A stretch of DNA of 64,000 bases from JAQVYB01 sp964490935 (GTDB lineage Bacteria > Verrucomicrobiota > Kiritimatiellia > RZYC01). The position numbers and the translations under genes are program-made. Positions 15,779 to 24,496 of this stretch are shown here, in pieces (position 1 is the first letter of the stretch; every line of letters starts with the position of its first letter). Where the stretch lies: contig CAZBEO010000004.1 in assembly GCA_964490935.1 (NCBI GenBank), positions 20,178-84,177 on the forward strand, given 5' to 3'. The notes below the pieces were generated by a model. That model was given only the letters and a program-made list of their open reading frames with translations, was not told the DNA's origin and ran no database searches.

Positions 15779-17301
15779 ACCCGCTCCTTAAATTTCATGA
15801 ACTCTTTTTTATCCCGAAAGGCGGTTTTCATTTTGAAGGGTCCTGTCCGCTGTCTGTTTTCAATATATTGTTTGACGAGCTGCGAAGAAAACAGTTCCAC
15901 GCGAGGCAAGGCCAGGACGCGGGTATGCAGACGGGCTTCCTGATAATCTGCCGAAACACTCATCAAGGCTTGATCGATGTGCTCTGCCAGGTCGTCACGG
16001 GATATACGGGTATCGGTGGCAAATATCCACTCATAGGCGGGTTGGCCGGAAGACACTTCCGAGGGATAAACAAAGTAGTGTTCGATGGTCAGAGGAAGAC
16101 GCTGTTGCAGCAGCTGAATCGCCTTGGCGGTTTCGACTTCCGACACCTTTTCCGCGGCGACATTCATGGCCGCACCTAAGCGACCCTGAAATTCAAACTG
16201 CACAAAGGGATTCACCTCGGTGATTTTAATATAATCGTTCATGCCGTAGTGAAGCAGACCATTCGGTGTGCCCACATTCACCGAATACTCTCCGCCCACC
16301 TTCAATTCGTCCATGGTCAACGGAACGGATTCCCGGCCATTCAAATCGCAAAAACTGTAAAGGACCAGATCGGGCGCAAAGAACATAGGCCTCTTCCCCG
16401 TGGATAGCGCGGGCATTTCAAATCCAACCGGACACTCGGTAGACACATAGGCCCCGAAATACTTCAACTCCGTACCGGCCCATTGATTTAAACTTTTTTC
16501 ATACTGACGAACGGATGTGCCCGAATAGACGCACGCCTCCAGACGGGGCCAGATTTCCCGTAGGTTTTCGATCTTCAGGTGCTCGACGATGTCTTTGAGG
16601 ATCTGCAGCAAATAGGCGGGCAAGCCGGACACCAGACGAACATCCCGGTGGCGCGTCTGCTCCACGATGCGTTGTATTTTGGTTTCCCAGCAAGGCTCCG
16701 CCAGCACGTCCTGCGAAGGAACTACATATTCCTTCAACACATTCGGTATCAAGGAGGGTAGCACGCCGCTAATGTAATCTTTTGGAATGCCGCGAACAAA
16801 CTCCGCACGGCTCCGTGACCCGTAGGCAAAGCGATCCGAGGTGAGCTTCACCCCGTGGCATTCAGGAAATACCACCGACATGACTTTTTGCTGAAAGCGG
16901 AAAATAACGTTTTTCAATCCCGTATTGCAGGGAATGACTTTGCTGTTAAATCCCGAGGTTCCGGATGTCATAAAATAATATTCGGTATCGTCCCGGTACA
17001 TGACCCCGTTTTCACCGTTGAGAATCCGTTGAACATAAGGATCGTAAAAGGCATAGGGCTGCGGTCGAAAACGTTTTATAAAATCGCTGAAGGAGGCATA
17101 ACGATCCAGGTTGATGTCACGGCCCAGCGCCGTCCCGGCCAACTGTTTCTGAAAGGTGACAAACAACCGCTCCTGTACAACACGCGCGTTTCGTAGTGCG
17201 GCCACCTGATTCCGATAAACCTTCTTCAGGTACACCTCGCCGACTCGATGGATGACAGCATGTTTAAGGGCACTGCTCATGACGGCCTCATCATTCGCCA
17301 A
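15769..17301 (-). CDS. GH3-family acyl-adenylate-forming enzyme
   Basis: The 510 residues match the GH3 superfamily, named from plant auxin-amido synthetases. These enzymes activate a carboxylate with ATP and then transfer it to an amine or thiol. Adenylate motifs are YYFMTSGTSGFNSKVIP (the P-loop-like ATP motif, residues about 107-123), the central VYSGTSVRQYEKSL, the middle motif YFGAYVSTECPVGFEM, and the Y-G-x-x-D equivalent LLHYGMNDYIKI followed by the F-x-G-R hinge EFQGRLGAAMNV. Bacterial members have largely unknown substrates. The gene overlaps the ABC ATPase upstream by 25 bases and the GNAT gene downstream by 10, so it belongs to the same operon. An internal ATG at 17280 is an alternative start. 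Confidence 0.9.
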   Translation of the reverse strand: MANDEAVMSSALKHAVIHRVGEVYLKKVYRNQVAALRNARVVQERLFVTFQKQLAGTALGRDINLDRYASFSDFIKRFRPQPYAFYDPYVQRILNGENGVMYRDDTEYYFMTSGTSGFNSKVIPCNTGLKNVIFRFQQKVMSVVFPECHGVKLTSDRFAYGSRSRAEFVRGIPKDYISGVLPSLIPNVLKEYVVPSQDVLAEPCWETKIQRIVEQTRHRDVRLVSGLPAYLLQILKDIVEHLKIENLREIWPRLEACVYSGTSVRQYEKSLNQWAGTELKYFGAYVSTECPVGFEMPALSTGKRPMFFAPDLVLYSFCDLNGRESVPLTMDELKVGGEYSVNVGTPNGLLHYGMNDYIKITEVNPFVQFEFQGRLGAAMNVAAEKVSEVETAKAIQLLQQRLPLTIEHYFVYPSEVSSGQPAYEWIFATDTRISRDDLAEHIDQALMSVSADYQEARLHTRVLALPRVELFSSQLVKQYIENRQRTGPFKMKTAFRDKKEFMKFKERVWD

Positions 17302-18536
17302 GAGGACGCCAGTTCGTGAAGGAAATAGACGGCACGCGCAAAGAGATCGGTTAGGTCATAAAAAAACTCCACCGCTTCCGTACGTACGGTGCCCGGCATC
17401 TCGCACTGCTTGTTGCGCAGAGCCTGCATCATTTCGCCCCGATCAGCGGTCAGAAGGGCGAGATCTTCCCACTCGTCCGCATTTTTAGAGGCGAGTGCAT
17501 CGGCGGCCGTGAGCAGGAGAAATTCGAGACTTTGAACGAGTTGGTCGGAGGGTGTCGCGGTGCTGACTTCTCCGGATGGAACGATCAGCTCACAAAAACG
17601 GCGAACCGCCGTTTCAATGTGGTGCAGGTGCTCGGCGGCTTCGGCGAGTGCCGTCGTTTGCGCAAGCAGAGCCGGACTCAGCTTGTGCAGAGAGAGTGTC
17701 GTGGCCTCACGTCGCCCTTCTTCGAGCGCGGCGGACGTGGATTGCAGATGCTCCGTGGCGTCGGACGATGCACCAGCCATCAGCACGGCGGGATATTGGG
17801 CGATGGCCCGCATCACATCGGACAGGCTGCTCCGTATGCGTTCCAGTGCGCGATTATTTTCCTCGATGCAGCCATCTTCCAGCATGAGAATGCGGTCGGC
17901 AATGTCCAGAATGCGATTATCGTGCGTGACCAGCAGAATGGCGCACTGCTGTTCGCGGGCCAGTTTTTGAAGCAAGTCCACCAATTCGCGCCCGGAATGA
18001 CTATCCAGTGCGGCGGTCGGTTCATCCGCCAGAATGATGGCCGGTTCACGTACCAGCGCGCGGGCTATGGCCACGCGCTGACGCTGGCCGCCGGAAAGTT
18101 GAGACGGTGGTTTATGAGCGTGATCCGCAAGCCCCACGCGTTTCAGCATGACTCCGGCCCGACGACGTGATTCGGCAAACGACATGGAGGGCTGATGTGC
18201 CATACCCATCTGCACATTTTCGAGCGCAGTCAGGGATTCCAGCAGGTTGTGATGCTGAAAGATGAACCCGATGTGCTGTCGGACGTCCAGTTGCTGCCGG
18301 GCTGATGCTCCGAATAATTCGCGACCGACCACCTGCACGCTTCCGTTTTGCGGCGAGCGCAGGGCGCCGACTAACGTCAGGAGCGTGGTCTTTCCAGCGC
18401 CGGATGGCCCCATCACGATCACGATTTCGCCGGCATAAAAATGCACGCTGATATTTTTAAGCACGGTGCGAGCGGTCTCACCCCGCCCGAAGGTGTGGCT
18501 GAGTGCTTCAATCGCAATGAGGGGTTCGGTTTTCAT
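17277..18536 (-). CDS. ABC transporter ATPase, DevA-like, with C-terminal helical extension
   Basis: Residues about 1-225 form an ABC ATPase of the DevA/MacB/LolD type. Walker A is GPSGAGKTTLL, the Q-loop lies in GFIFQHHNLLESL, the signature is LSGGQRQRVAIARAL, Walker B is IILADEPTAALD and the switch His is in LLVTHDNRIL. The remaining 190 or so residues are a predicted all-helical extension (RIRSSLSDVMRAIAQYP near its start, LFARAVYFLHELASSWR near its end), whose pattern recalls PhoU-like domains of Na/Pi cotransporter-related proteins. Normal DevA proteins stop at about 230-250 residues. The start at 18536 gives the normal N-terminus; the longer frame to 18605 overlaps devC. It energises the DevC permease immediately upstream. 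Confidence 0.92.
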   Translation of the reverse strand: MKTEPLIAIEALSHTFGRGETARTVLKNISVHFYAGEIVIVMGPSGAGKTTLLTLVGALRSPQNGSVQVVGRELFGASARQQLDVRQHIGFIFQHHNLLESLTALENVQMGMAHQPSMSFAESRRRAGVMLKRVGLADHAHKPPSQLSGGQRQRVAIARALVREPAIILADEPTAALDSHSGRELVDLLQKLAREQQCAILLVTHDNRILDIADRILMLEDGCIEENNRALERIRSSLSDVMRAIAQYPAVLMAGASSDATEHLQSTSAALEEGRREATTLSLHKLSPALLAQTTALAEAAEHLHHIETAVRRFCELIVPSGEVSTATPSDQLVQSLEFLLLTAADALASKNADEWEDLALLTADRGEMMQALRNKQCEMPGTVRTEAVEFFYDLTDLFARAVYFLHELASSWRMMRPS

Positions 18537-18538
18537 GG

Positions 18539-19723
18539 TTAAAAAATATCCGCAGGGTCGGCCGCACGCAGACGGCGTGTAGCCAACAAACCCGCAATAA
18601 TACAAGACAGAATGGTCAGGCTAAACACCAGCAGGGTGTCGGGAACCGTCAAATGCGTGGGGATGCCTCCCAGGCCGTCGGCAAGACGGAACAGCATCGC
18701 CGCCAGCAATAATCCCGGGATGAAACCGAAGGCGGGCAAGATGGCGGCCTCCTGCACAATGAGGCGCAGAAAGAATCCGTTGCCCAGTCCTAGGGCTTTC
18801 AAGGTTGCATATTCGCGCATGTGATCATTGATGTCGGTGTACAGGGTTTGATAAGCGATGACTGACCCGACCAGCAGGGCGATAATCATCCCGGCGGTCA
18901 CTATGAATCCGAGCGGCGTGTTTACCTGCCAATAGGATTTTTCCCGGCGGATCAGGTCTTCGCGTGTGATTACCTCTACATCATCGGGGAGTAGTTCATT
19001 GAGGCGACGGGCCACGTCGGGGGCGTTCGCACCTGCGCGAAGCTTGATCATCCCCAGCTCAATGGTGTGGGTCTTTCGTTCGGTTACGCGTCGGAACGTT
19101 TCCGCACCGAGTAGCATGTGCCCATTGACGGCAAGGGTGCGGCCATGCTTGTAGGTGCCGAGTACGCGGACGCGCCACTTATTAACTTCACCCTGAATCA
19201 CGCCATCACGCGCCAGCAAGCCGGGAACGTCCCCGAATTTCTTCGGCGATTGTTCGTCATAAAGCGCCCCGTCCGGAAGCGCAAGGATGCCTTCCTGCGC
19301 GATCACTTCGGGAAGAATAAACGGATGGGCATTCGCCTGGACGCCGTAGAGCGCCACTTTGCACTGCATGCCGGTTTCCGGATTACGCCACGAGCCGAAC
19401 TTGATCATCACCGGGAAAACTTCTTGCACCTCGGGCAGAGCAAGTGCCTGAGTCAGCCGCCGTTCCGGGAAAGGTTCCGTGGTCATGATGTACTGAAAGT
19501 CCCGGTTGATCATGGCCAACTCGCCCTTCATCGCATTCATGGGTCTCACCGACATACGCATGAATGCCTGAAAGATGCCGAGTTGAAACAACATGAGAAT
19601 GACGCCGAACGAAACACCCCCCACGGCCACAAAAAAGCGCTTCTTTTCGCCCATGAGTTGACGCCACGCCAAGGGAATCCCGCCGGGTTGCCACGGTGCC
19701 AGAACTTTTTGAAGGATGCTCAT
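18539..19723 (-). CDS. ABC transporter permease, DevC/FtsX type
   Basis: The product has 394 residues. An N-terminal helix (FFVAVGGVSFGVILMLFQLGIFQAFM) is followed by a large periplasmic domain (about residues 55-260) and three C-terminal membrane helices (TAGMIIALLVGSVIAYQTLY, AAILPAFGFIPGLLLAAMLF, LLVFSLTILSCIIAGLLAT). This is the FtsX/MacB-type topology. The sequence from PLAWRQLMGEKKRFFVAVGGVSFG onward is typical of DevC, which in cyanobacteria works with DevB, DevA and a TolC to export glycolipids. The start overlaps the DevB-like stop by 4 bases, and the ATPase follows after 2 bases. The exported compound is not known; the operon partners GH3 and GNAT suggest an acylated or amidated product. 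Confidence 0.92.
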   Translation of the reverse strand: MSILQKVLAPWQPGGIPLAWRQLMGEKKRFFVAVGGVSFGVILMLFQLGIFQAFMRMSVRPMNAMKGELAMINRDFQYIMTTEPFPERRLTQALALPEVQEVFPVMIKFGSWRNPETGMQCKVALYGVQANAHPFILPEVIAQEGILALPDGALYDEQSPKKFGDVPGLLARDGVIQGEVNKWRVRVLGTYKHGRTLAVNGHMLLGAETFRRVTERKTHTIELGMIKLRAGANAPDVARRLNELLPDDVEVITREDLIRREKSYWQVNTPLGFIVTAGMIIALLVGSVIAYQTLYTDINDHMREYATLKALGLGNGFFLRLIVQEAAILPAFGFIPGLLLAAMLFRLADGLGGIPTHLTVPDTLLVFSLTILSCIIAGLLATRRLRAADPADIF

Positions 19724-20697
19724 GGGGCCAGAATGGTGACCGTCACTTGCGCGTTGTTCAAAGACGCAAGGGAGTGCGAATCATCCGGTCGTATCCGGAC
19801 GGCCACGATGCGGCTATCCACGTAGGCGGAAGGATCCAACGGAAAGACGCGACTGCTTTCGAGCACCTTCTGAATCTCCACGACTTCGCCGCCCAAGTCT
19901 CCTTTAAAGGCCTGTCCGCGAATCAGTGCACGCTGACCGAGTTTCACGCGCGGCAAATCCGATTCATACACCTCGGCCACGATCATCATGTTCGTTGTGT
20001 CTCCGAGGCTGGCGATAGCGCCACCATCCCAAATACTTTCACCAGGCCAGGCATGAACATCCAGTACTTCGCCTGCAAAAGGTGCCCGGATATATTGCAA
20101 TGCGAGGTTGGCTTCGGCTTCGGCAGCCTGGGCTTCGGCAAGCCGGACCGCAATCTCCGCCTTGGTGATCACCTCGGGACGACAGGCGCGAAGGCTCTCC
20201 AGCACGCTTCGTTCGCGGTGAATCGTGGCCCGCAACGAATCGAGCTGACTCAGCACGTCATCGTATTGATCCTGTGCAACGTGTTTCTCTTCGATCAGTG
20301 TTCCATAGCGCTGTACACGACTCTCTAGCAAGTGGGCTTCCGCCTCGTTCGCGGCGATGAGCGATTCCTGGGCCTCCACCAGCTCGTGGCGTTCCCCCGC
20401 GCATAGCAGCGTCAAATCTGCTTCGGCCAGCGCGACCTGTTGTTTTGCCCGGTCGAGTTGAGCCTGATAAATCAGGGCATCCCGAAGTACGGCGATCACA
20501 TCGTCCTTAGCGACCTGAGAGCCGCGGGTAACCCGTAATTCGGCAATTATGGCGTTCGCCGGAGCGGCCACACGAACCACTCGATCGCCAGGAACCACTT
20601 GCCCCATACAGGCCACCTGCTGCGCAGATATTGTGCGAATCGGAAGTGCCACGACCATCAGCAGCCCCATCAACACCCAAACACCTGATATTTTCAT
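19720..20697 (-). CDS. DevB-like periplasmic adaptor (HlyD family)
   Basis: The product has 325 residues with an N-terminal signal or anchor (VWVLMGLLMVVALPIRTISA). A lipoyl half follows (VRVAAPANAIIAELRVTRGSQV), then a long helical hairpin of about residues 75-185 that is rich in Ala and Glu (KQQVALAEADLTLLCAGERH at its start). The second lipoyl half is ALQYIRAPFAGEVLDVHAWPGE, with a beta-barrel after it. The order of parts and the adjoining DevC and DevA genes identify the adaptor of a DevBCA-type tripartite exporter. No TolC gene belongs to this operon; the TolC of the efflux operon at 2.7-4.2 kb or one elsewhere could serve. It is probably the first gene of the exporter operon, 35 bases after the nucleoside permease stop, so read-through from that operon is possible. 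Confidence 0.9.
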   Translation of the reverse strand: MKISGVWVLMGLLMVVALPIRTISAQQVACMGQVVPGDRVVRVAAPANAIIAELRVTRGSQVAKDDVIAVLRDALIYQAQLDRAKQQVALAEADLTLLCAGERHELVEAQESLIAANEAEAHLLESRVQRYGTLIEEKHVAQDQYDDVLSQLDSLRATIHRERSVLESLRACRPEVITKAEIAVRLAEAQAAEAEANLALQYIRAPFAGEVLDVHAWPGESIWDGGAIASLGDTTNMMIVAEVYESDLPRVKLGQRALIRGQAFKGDLGGEVVEIQKVLESSRVFPLDPSAYVDSRIVAVRIRPDDSHSLASLNNAQVTVTILAP

Positions 20698-20732
20698 ATG
20701 TTTTTAAACCCTGCATGCCCGGTCTGTGACCG

Positions 20733-21662
20733 TTATTTTTCTTCCCGGAAGTAGGGATGTCCCATTTCGGCGGGTCCGGCGCTTCCGCGTGATTTGCGTA
20801 CCGAGGAAATGACCAGAATCAGGATGGTGACCAGGTAGGGCAGCATATCAATGATGTACTGGGAGATCGGGATGTTGAACCGCTGCAGGCGGAAACCGAT
20901 GATGTCGAGCCCGCCGAACAGATAGGCACCGAGAAAAACAACCCAAGGATTCCATTTGCAGAAGATGACTAGGGCGATGGCGATCCATCCGCGTCCGGCG
21001 GTGATGTTGTCCTGCCAGGCGGGCACATCCACTAGGGAGAGATACGCCCCGCCCAGTCCGCACAGGACACCCCCGAGCACGACGTGGACGTATTGATAAA
21101 GTGTGACACGGATGCCCGCCGCATCGGCGGCGGCGGTGTTTTCGCCGACGGCCCGCAAGTGGAGTCCGCACCGGGTTCGGTAGAGATACAGCGATCCGAT
21201 GACGACGGCGGCGTACCCGCCGTAGACGAGGGGGTCGCGCGCAAAGAGAATGGGCCCGAGGAAGGGGATGTCGCAGAGGAGGGGAATGGGATAGGGCTGG
21301 AAGAACTGTTTGATGGCTTCAGGGAGGGCTTCACCCACAAGGTTTTTTCCGATGAAGCTGGAGAAGCCCATGCCGAACATGGTGAGGGCCAGTCCGGTGA
21401 CCACCTGATTCGAGCGCAGGGTGATCGTCAGCACGGCGAAAATCAGGGCGCCTGCACCACCGGCAATCATGGCGGATAGGACGGCGAGGCCGACGTTGGC
21501 TGTGGAGAGGCCCACCTGAAAGCCGACGACGGCACCCATGAGCATCATGCCCTCGAGACCCAGGTTCAGCTTGCCGCTGCGTTCGGCGAATATCTCGCCC
21601 AGCACTGCAAAGAGCAGGGGGGTTCCGGCTACAATCGCCGCCACCAGAAAGTCACTCAGCAT
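20733..21662 (-). CDS. ABC transporter permease, nucleoside/BMP type (YufQ-like)
   Basis: The product has 309 residues and about eight membrane helices, of the BPD_transp_2 family. Family marks are EIFAERSGKLNLGLEGMML near the N-terminus and the cytoplasmic coupling loop RTRCGLHLRAVGENTAAADAAG. With the ATPase and second permease just upstream it forms a simple-sugar/nucleoside importer of the YufNOPQ/RnsABCD group. Its start lies 21 bases after the YufP-like stop. The substrate is probably a purine or pyrimidine nucleoside, inferred from family resemblance. The lipoprotein binding component (Bmp family) is not in this window. Confidence 0.9.
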   Translation of the reverse strand: MLSDFLVAAIVAGTPLLFAVLGEIFAERSGKLNLGLEGMMLMGAVVGFQVGLSTANVGLAVLSAMIAGGAGALIFAVLTITLRSNQVVTGLALTMFGMGFSSFIGKNLVGEALPEAIKQFFQPYPIPLLCDIPFLGPILFARDPLVYGGYAAVVIGSLYLYRTRCGLHLRAVGENTAAADAAGIRVTLYQYVHVVLGGVLCGLGGAYLSLVDVPAWQDNITAGRGWIAIALVIFCKWNPWVVFLGAYLFGGLDIIGFRLQRFNIPISQYIIDMLPYLVTILILVISSVRKSRGSAGPAEMGHPYFREEK

Positions 21663-21683
21663 ACGAATGCTCCTTCCATCGCC

Positions 21684-22730
21684 TTACCGTTTGAAAACCA
21701 GTTTGTACCGGATGAAAAATTCACTGCCCAGTACGAAGAAAAGGATAATGGCCTGTAACAGTTGTGCGGCGGATTGGGGAATGTGGTGGGCCATCTGGAT
21801 ATAGGTTCCACCCTGAATCATCGCGGCAAAAAGGACGCAGACGACCACCATGACCGGCGCGCTGAGGCCCGAGAGCCAGGCGGTGATGATGGCGGTGTAG
21901 CCCACGCCGCCGGAGACGTGAACGGAGAGTGTACGGCTGACGCCGGAGGCTTCGATCATGCCGGCCAATCCGCAAACGGCGCCGCTGATGGCCATGGTCA
22001 GCATGATAATGCCGCCCACTTTCATTCCGGCGTAACGGGCGGTGTTTTCGCTTTCGCCGACCACGGATATTTCATAGCCCTTCTTGGTGTGGCGCATAAA
22101 CACATACATGATCACCGTGGCAAGCAGCGCGATGATCCAGCCCATGTGCACATTCCATACCTTGGGCAGTATGGCATTGGTGGCGAAGGTAGGAATTTTG
22201 GGGAAGCCCATGGCACGCGGATCGCGCCAGGGGCCGTATTGCAGGTAGGTGATGATGTTGAGGGCCACATAATTCATCATGAGGGTGAAGATGGTTTCAT
22301 TGGTTTTGAAGCGGGCGCGGAAGAAGGCCGGTATGAGACCCCAGAGGCCACCGGCCAGAATGGCGGCAAGCATCATGGTTCCGAGCAGGAGCGGCTGCGG
22401 CCAGTTGGCACCGTGCAGGGCGAAAAAGGTGGCGGCGATGCTGCCGACCATCAGTTGGCCCTCGGCACCGATGTTCCAGAACTTCATGCGGAAGGCGGCG
22501 GCAATGCCCAGCGAGCAGAGCAGGAGGGGAACGGCTTTCACAATGGTTTCCGAAATGCGGTATTTGGTGCCTGCCGCGCCTTCAATCATGGCCCAGTAAA
22601 CCTGAAGCGGATTCTGTTTAATGATGAGAATGAAGATGGAGGCCGTCAGGAGCGCCAGCAGCACGGCACCTAAACGCACGGCAAAAAGATACCAGCCGGG
22701 ACAATGGGTTCTGGCCTGCATCTGAATCAT
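21684..22730 (-). CDS. ABC transporter permease, nucleoside/BMP type (YufP-like)
   Basis: The product has 348 residues and many membrane helices, of the BPD_transp_2 family. Characteristic stretches are FRMKFWNIGAEGQLMVGSIA and the coupling loop RHTKKGYEISVVGESENTAR followed by ARYAGMKVGG. It pairs with the YufQ-like permease downstream to form the membrane channel of the importer. The start at 22730 overlaps the ATPase stop in an ATGA arrangement, showing translational coupling. The frame extends to 22835, but those residues are a shadow of the ATPase gene. Confidence 0.9.
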   Translation of the reverse strand: MIQMQARTHCPGWYLFAVRLGAVLLALLTASIFILIIKQNPLQVYWAMIEGAAGTKYRISETIVKAVPLLLCSLGIAAAFRMKFWNIGAEGQLMVGSIAATFFALHGANWPQPLLLGTMMLAAILAGGLWGLIPAFFRARFKTNETIFTLMMNYVALNIITYLQYGPWRDPRAMGFPKIPTFATNAILPKVWNVHMGWIIALLATVIMYVFMRHTKKGYEISVVGESENTARYAGMKVGGIIMLTMAISGAVCGLAGMIEASGVSRTLSVHVSGGVGYTAIITAWLSGLSAPVMVVVCVLFAAMIQGGTYIQMAHHIPQSAAQLLQAIILFFVLGSEFFIRYKLVFKR

Positions 22731-24259
22731 ACCCACTCCTCCCGGTCCAGTTTGCGGGCCCCGGACATCATGAAGCCCAGCGCTTCTTTGTCCACCTGGT
22801 TCGGATCCACGATCCCGGCGATACGCCCGTTGCACAGGACCATGATGCGATCGCTTAACTCCAGCAGCACGTCCAAATCTTCGCCGAAATACAGAATGGC
22901 CACCCCTTTGATCTTTTGCTCGTTCAGCAGTTCATAGACCACATGCGACGAGCCGACATCGAGTCCCCGGGTGGCATAGGCGGTGACAATCACGTTGGGC
23001 TCACAGGCAATTTCACGTCCGAGCAGCACTTTTTGAATGTTGCCGCCCGAAAGTTTTTTGACGGCGTGGTGTATGCCGGGCGTCTGGATGTTCAGGGTGG
23101 TGACGAGGCCTTCGGCCTTAATCTCAGAAGGCCGCCGATGGAGGAGGAAACTCTTTTGGCGGTAGTAGTCGCGCAGGATAATGTTGTCGACCATGTCCAT
23201 ATTGGCCACCAGCCCCATACCGAGGCGATCTTCCGGAATGAAGCTCACGGAAATGCCGCTCAGGCTGATTGCACGTGGTGAAAGGCCGGCCATGTCGCGT
23301 CCCCGAAAATGAATGCTGCCGGATTCGAGAGGCTGAAGGCCGGTGAGTGCTTCGCACAACTGCTTTTGTCCGCTTCCGGCGACGCCTGCGACGCCCAGAA
23401 TCTCACCGCCATGCAGCTCAAAGCCGATGTGGTCCAGGCGCAACACGCCTTCTTTGTCGCGTACGCACAGATCGGCCACCTTGAACACGCCCGGTTCTTT
23501 TTTGGCCTCGGGGCGGTGGATGGAGAGGCTTACGGTTTTGCCGACCATCATGTTGGTCAGTTCGGTGGGATTGGTCTCGCTGGTCCTGACCGTTCCCACT
23601 GTTTCCCCTTTGCGCATGACGGATACCCAGTCGCTGATTTCCATCACCTCGTTCAGCTTGTGGGTGATGATGACGATGGCGCAGCCCTGTTCTTTCATGG
23701 CGCGCATGACATCAAAGAGCTTGCGGGTTTCCTGGGGTGTGAGTACGGCAGTGGGCTCATCGAGGATCAGGATGTCGGCACCGCGATAGAGGACTTTTAG
23801 AATTTCCACGGTTTGTTTTTCGCTCACGGACATATCGTAGGCTTGTTTGTCCGGATCGATGGAGAATCCATACTGATCGGCCAGTTCCTGGATGCGCCGA
23901 CGCAGGGCGTGCTTGTTCAGAATGAAATTTCCTTTTTGGCCGAGGATGATGTTTTCTGTGGCGGTCAGTGGGTCGACCAGTTTGAAATGCTGATAGATCA
24001 TGCCGATGCCCGCTTCGATCGATTGGCTGGGCGCGGTGAAATGTTTCTCCTCACCGTGTACGAAGATGCGCCCGCCGTCGGGCGTATAGATGCCGGAGAG
24101 GATATTCATCAGGGTGCTTTTGCCTGCACCGTTTTCTCCGAGGAGGGCGTAGATTTCTCCCTTATGCACCTCGAAGGAGATGTTGTGATTGGCGCGGACT
24201 TCCCCAAAGGTCTTGCAGATATCCTGCATCTTGACGTAAAGGTCCTTTTCGATAGTCAT
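22727..24259 (-). CDS. ABC transporter double ATPase, nucleoside/BMP type (YufO-like)
   Basis: The product has 510 residues with two ABC domains, as in RbsA/YufO. The first has Walker A GENGAGKSTLMNILSG, signature-region YDMSVSEKQTVEILK (the usual degenerate form) and Walker B ILILDEPTAVLTP. The second has the family-typical Walker A variant GVAGSGQKQLCEAL and signature LSGGNIQKVLLGREI, with Walker B altered to VIVTAYATRGLD, also common in this group. It drives the YufP/YufQ-like permeases encoded directly downstream. The start at 24259 is chosen because a GGGAG precedes it and the protein then begins like its relatives. It is the first gene of the transporter operon. Confidence 0.93.
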   Translation of the reverse strand: MTIEKDLYVKMQDICKTFGEVRANHNISFEVHKGEIYALLGENGAGKSTLMNILSGIYTPDGGRIFVHGEEKHFTAPSQSIEAGIGMIYQHFKLVDPLTATENIILGQKGNFILNKHALRRRIQELADQYGFSIDPDKQAYDMSVSEKQTVEILKVLYRGADILILDEPTAVLTPQETRKLFDVMRAMKEQGCAIVIITHKLNEVMEISDWVSVMRKGETVGTVRTSETNPTELTNMMVGKTVSLSIHRPEAKKEPGVFKVADLCVRDKEGVLRLDHIGFELHGGEILGVAGVAGSGQKQLCEALTGLQPLESGSIHFRGRDMAGLSPRAISLSGISVSFIPEDRLGMGLVANMDMVDNIILRDYYRQKSFLLHRRPSEIKAEGLVTTLNIQTPGIHHAVKKLSGGNIQKVLLGREIACEPNVIVTAYATRGLDVGSSHVVYELLNEQKIKGVAILYFGEDLDVLLELSDRIMVLCNGRIAGIVDPNQVDKEALGFMMSGARKLDREEWV

Positions 24260-24496
24260 ACTCCCGATCTGAATAGAGACGCTTTGCCACGCTGACAAGC
24301 CGTCTATTGAAATAGGGATTCACCATACCCGAAGAGGTTGCTCTGATAAACAGAAAAGCGAATGTTTTGCTGGCAATCTGCGTTGAACAGCCGCCACACT
24401 GAAGTTCGATGCAATACTTTACCGCATCGGTGTAGAAAGTTGGGTTAGTTGGAGGGCGAGCGTCCCGGGCGCCGCTGAGGTGCCGTGGCTGGGTGT
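24260..24496. other. Intergenic region before the nucleoside transporter operon
   Basis: These 237 bases separate the epimerase stop from the ATPase start on the minus strand and should hold the promoter of the transporter operon. The end nearer the epimerase carries GGAGGGCGAGCGTCCCGGGC at 24451-24470, a text repeated in part at 52897-52920. I see no riboswitch or RNA gene that I can name. Confidence 0.5.
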
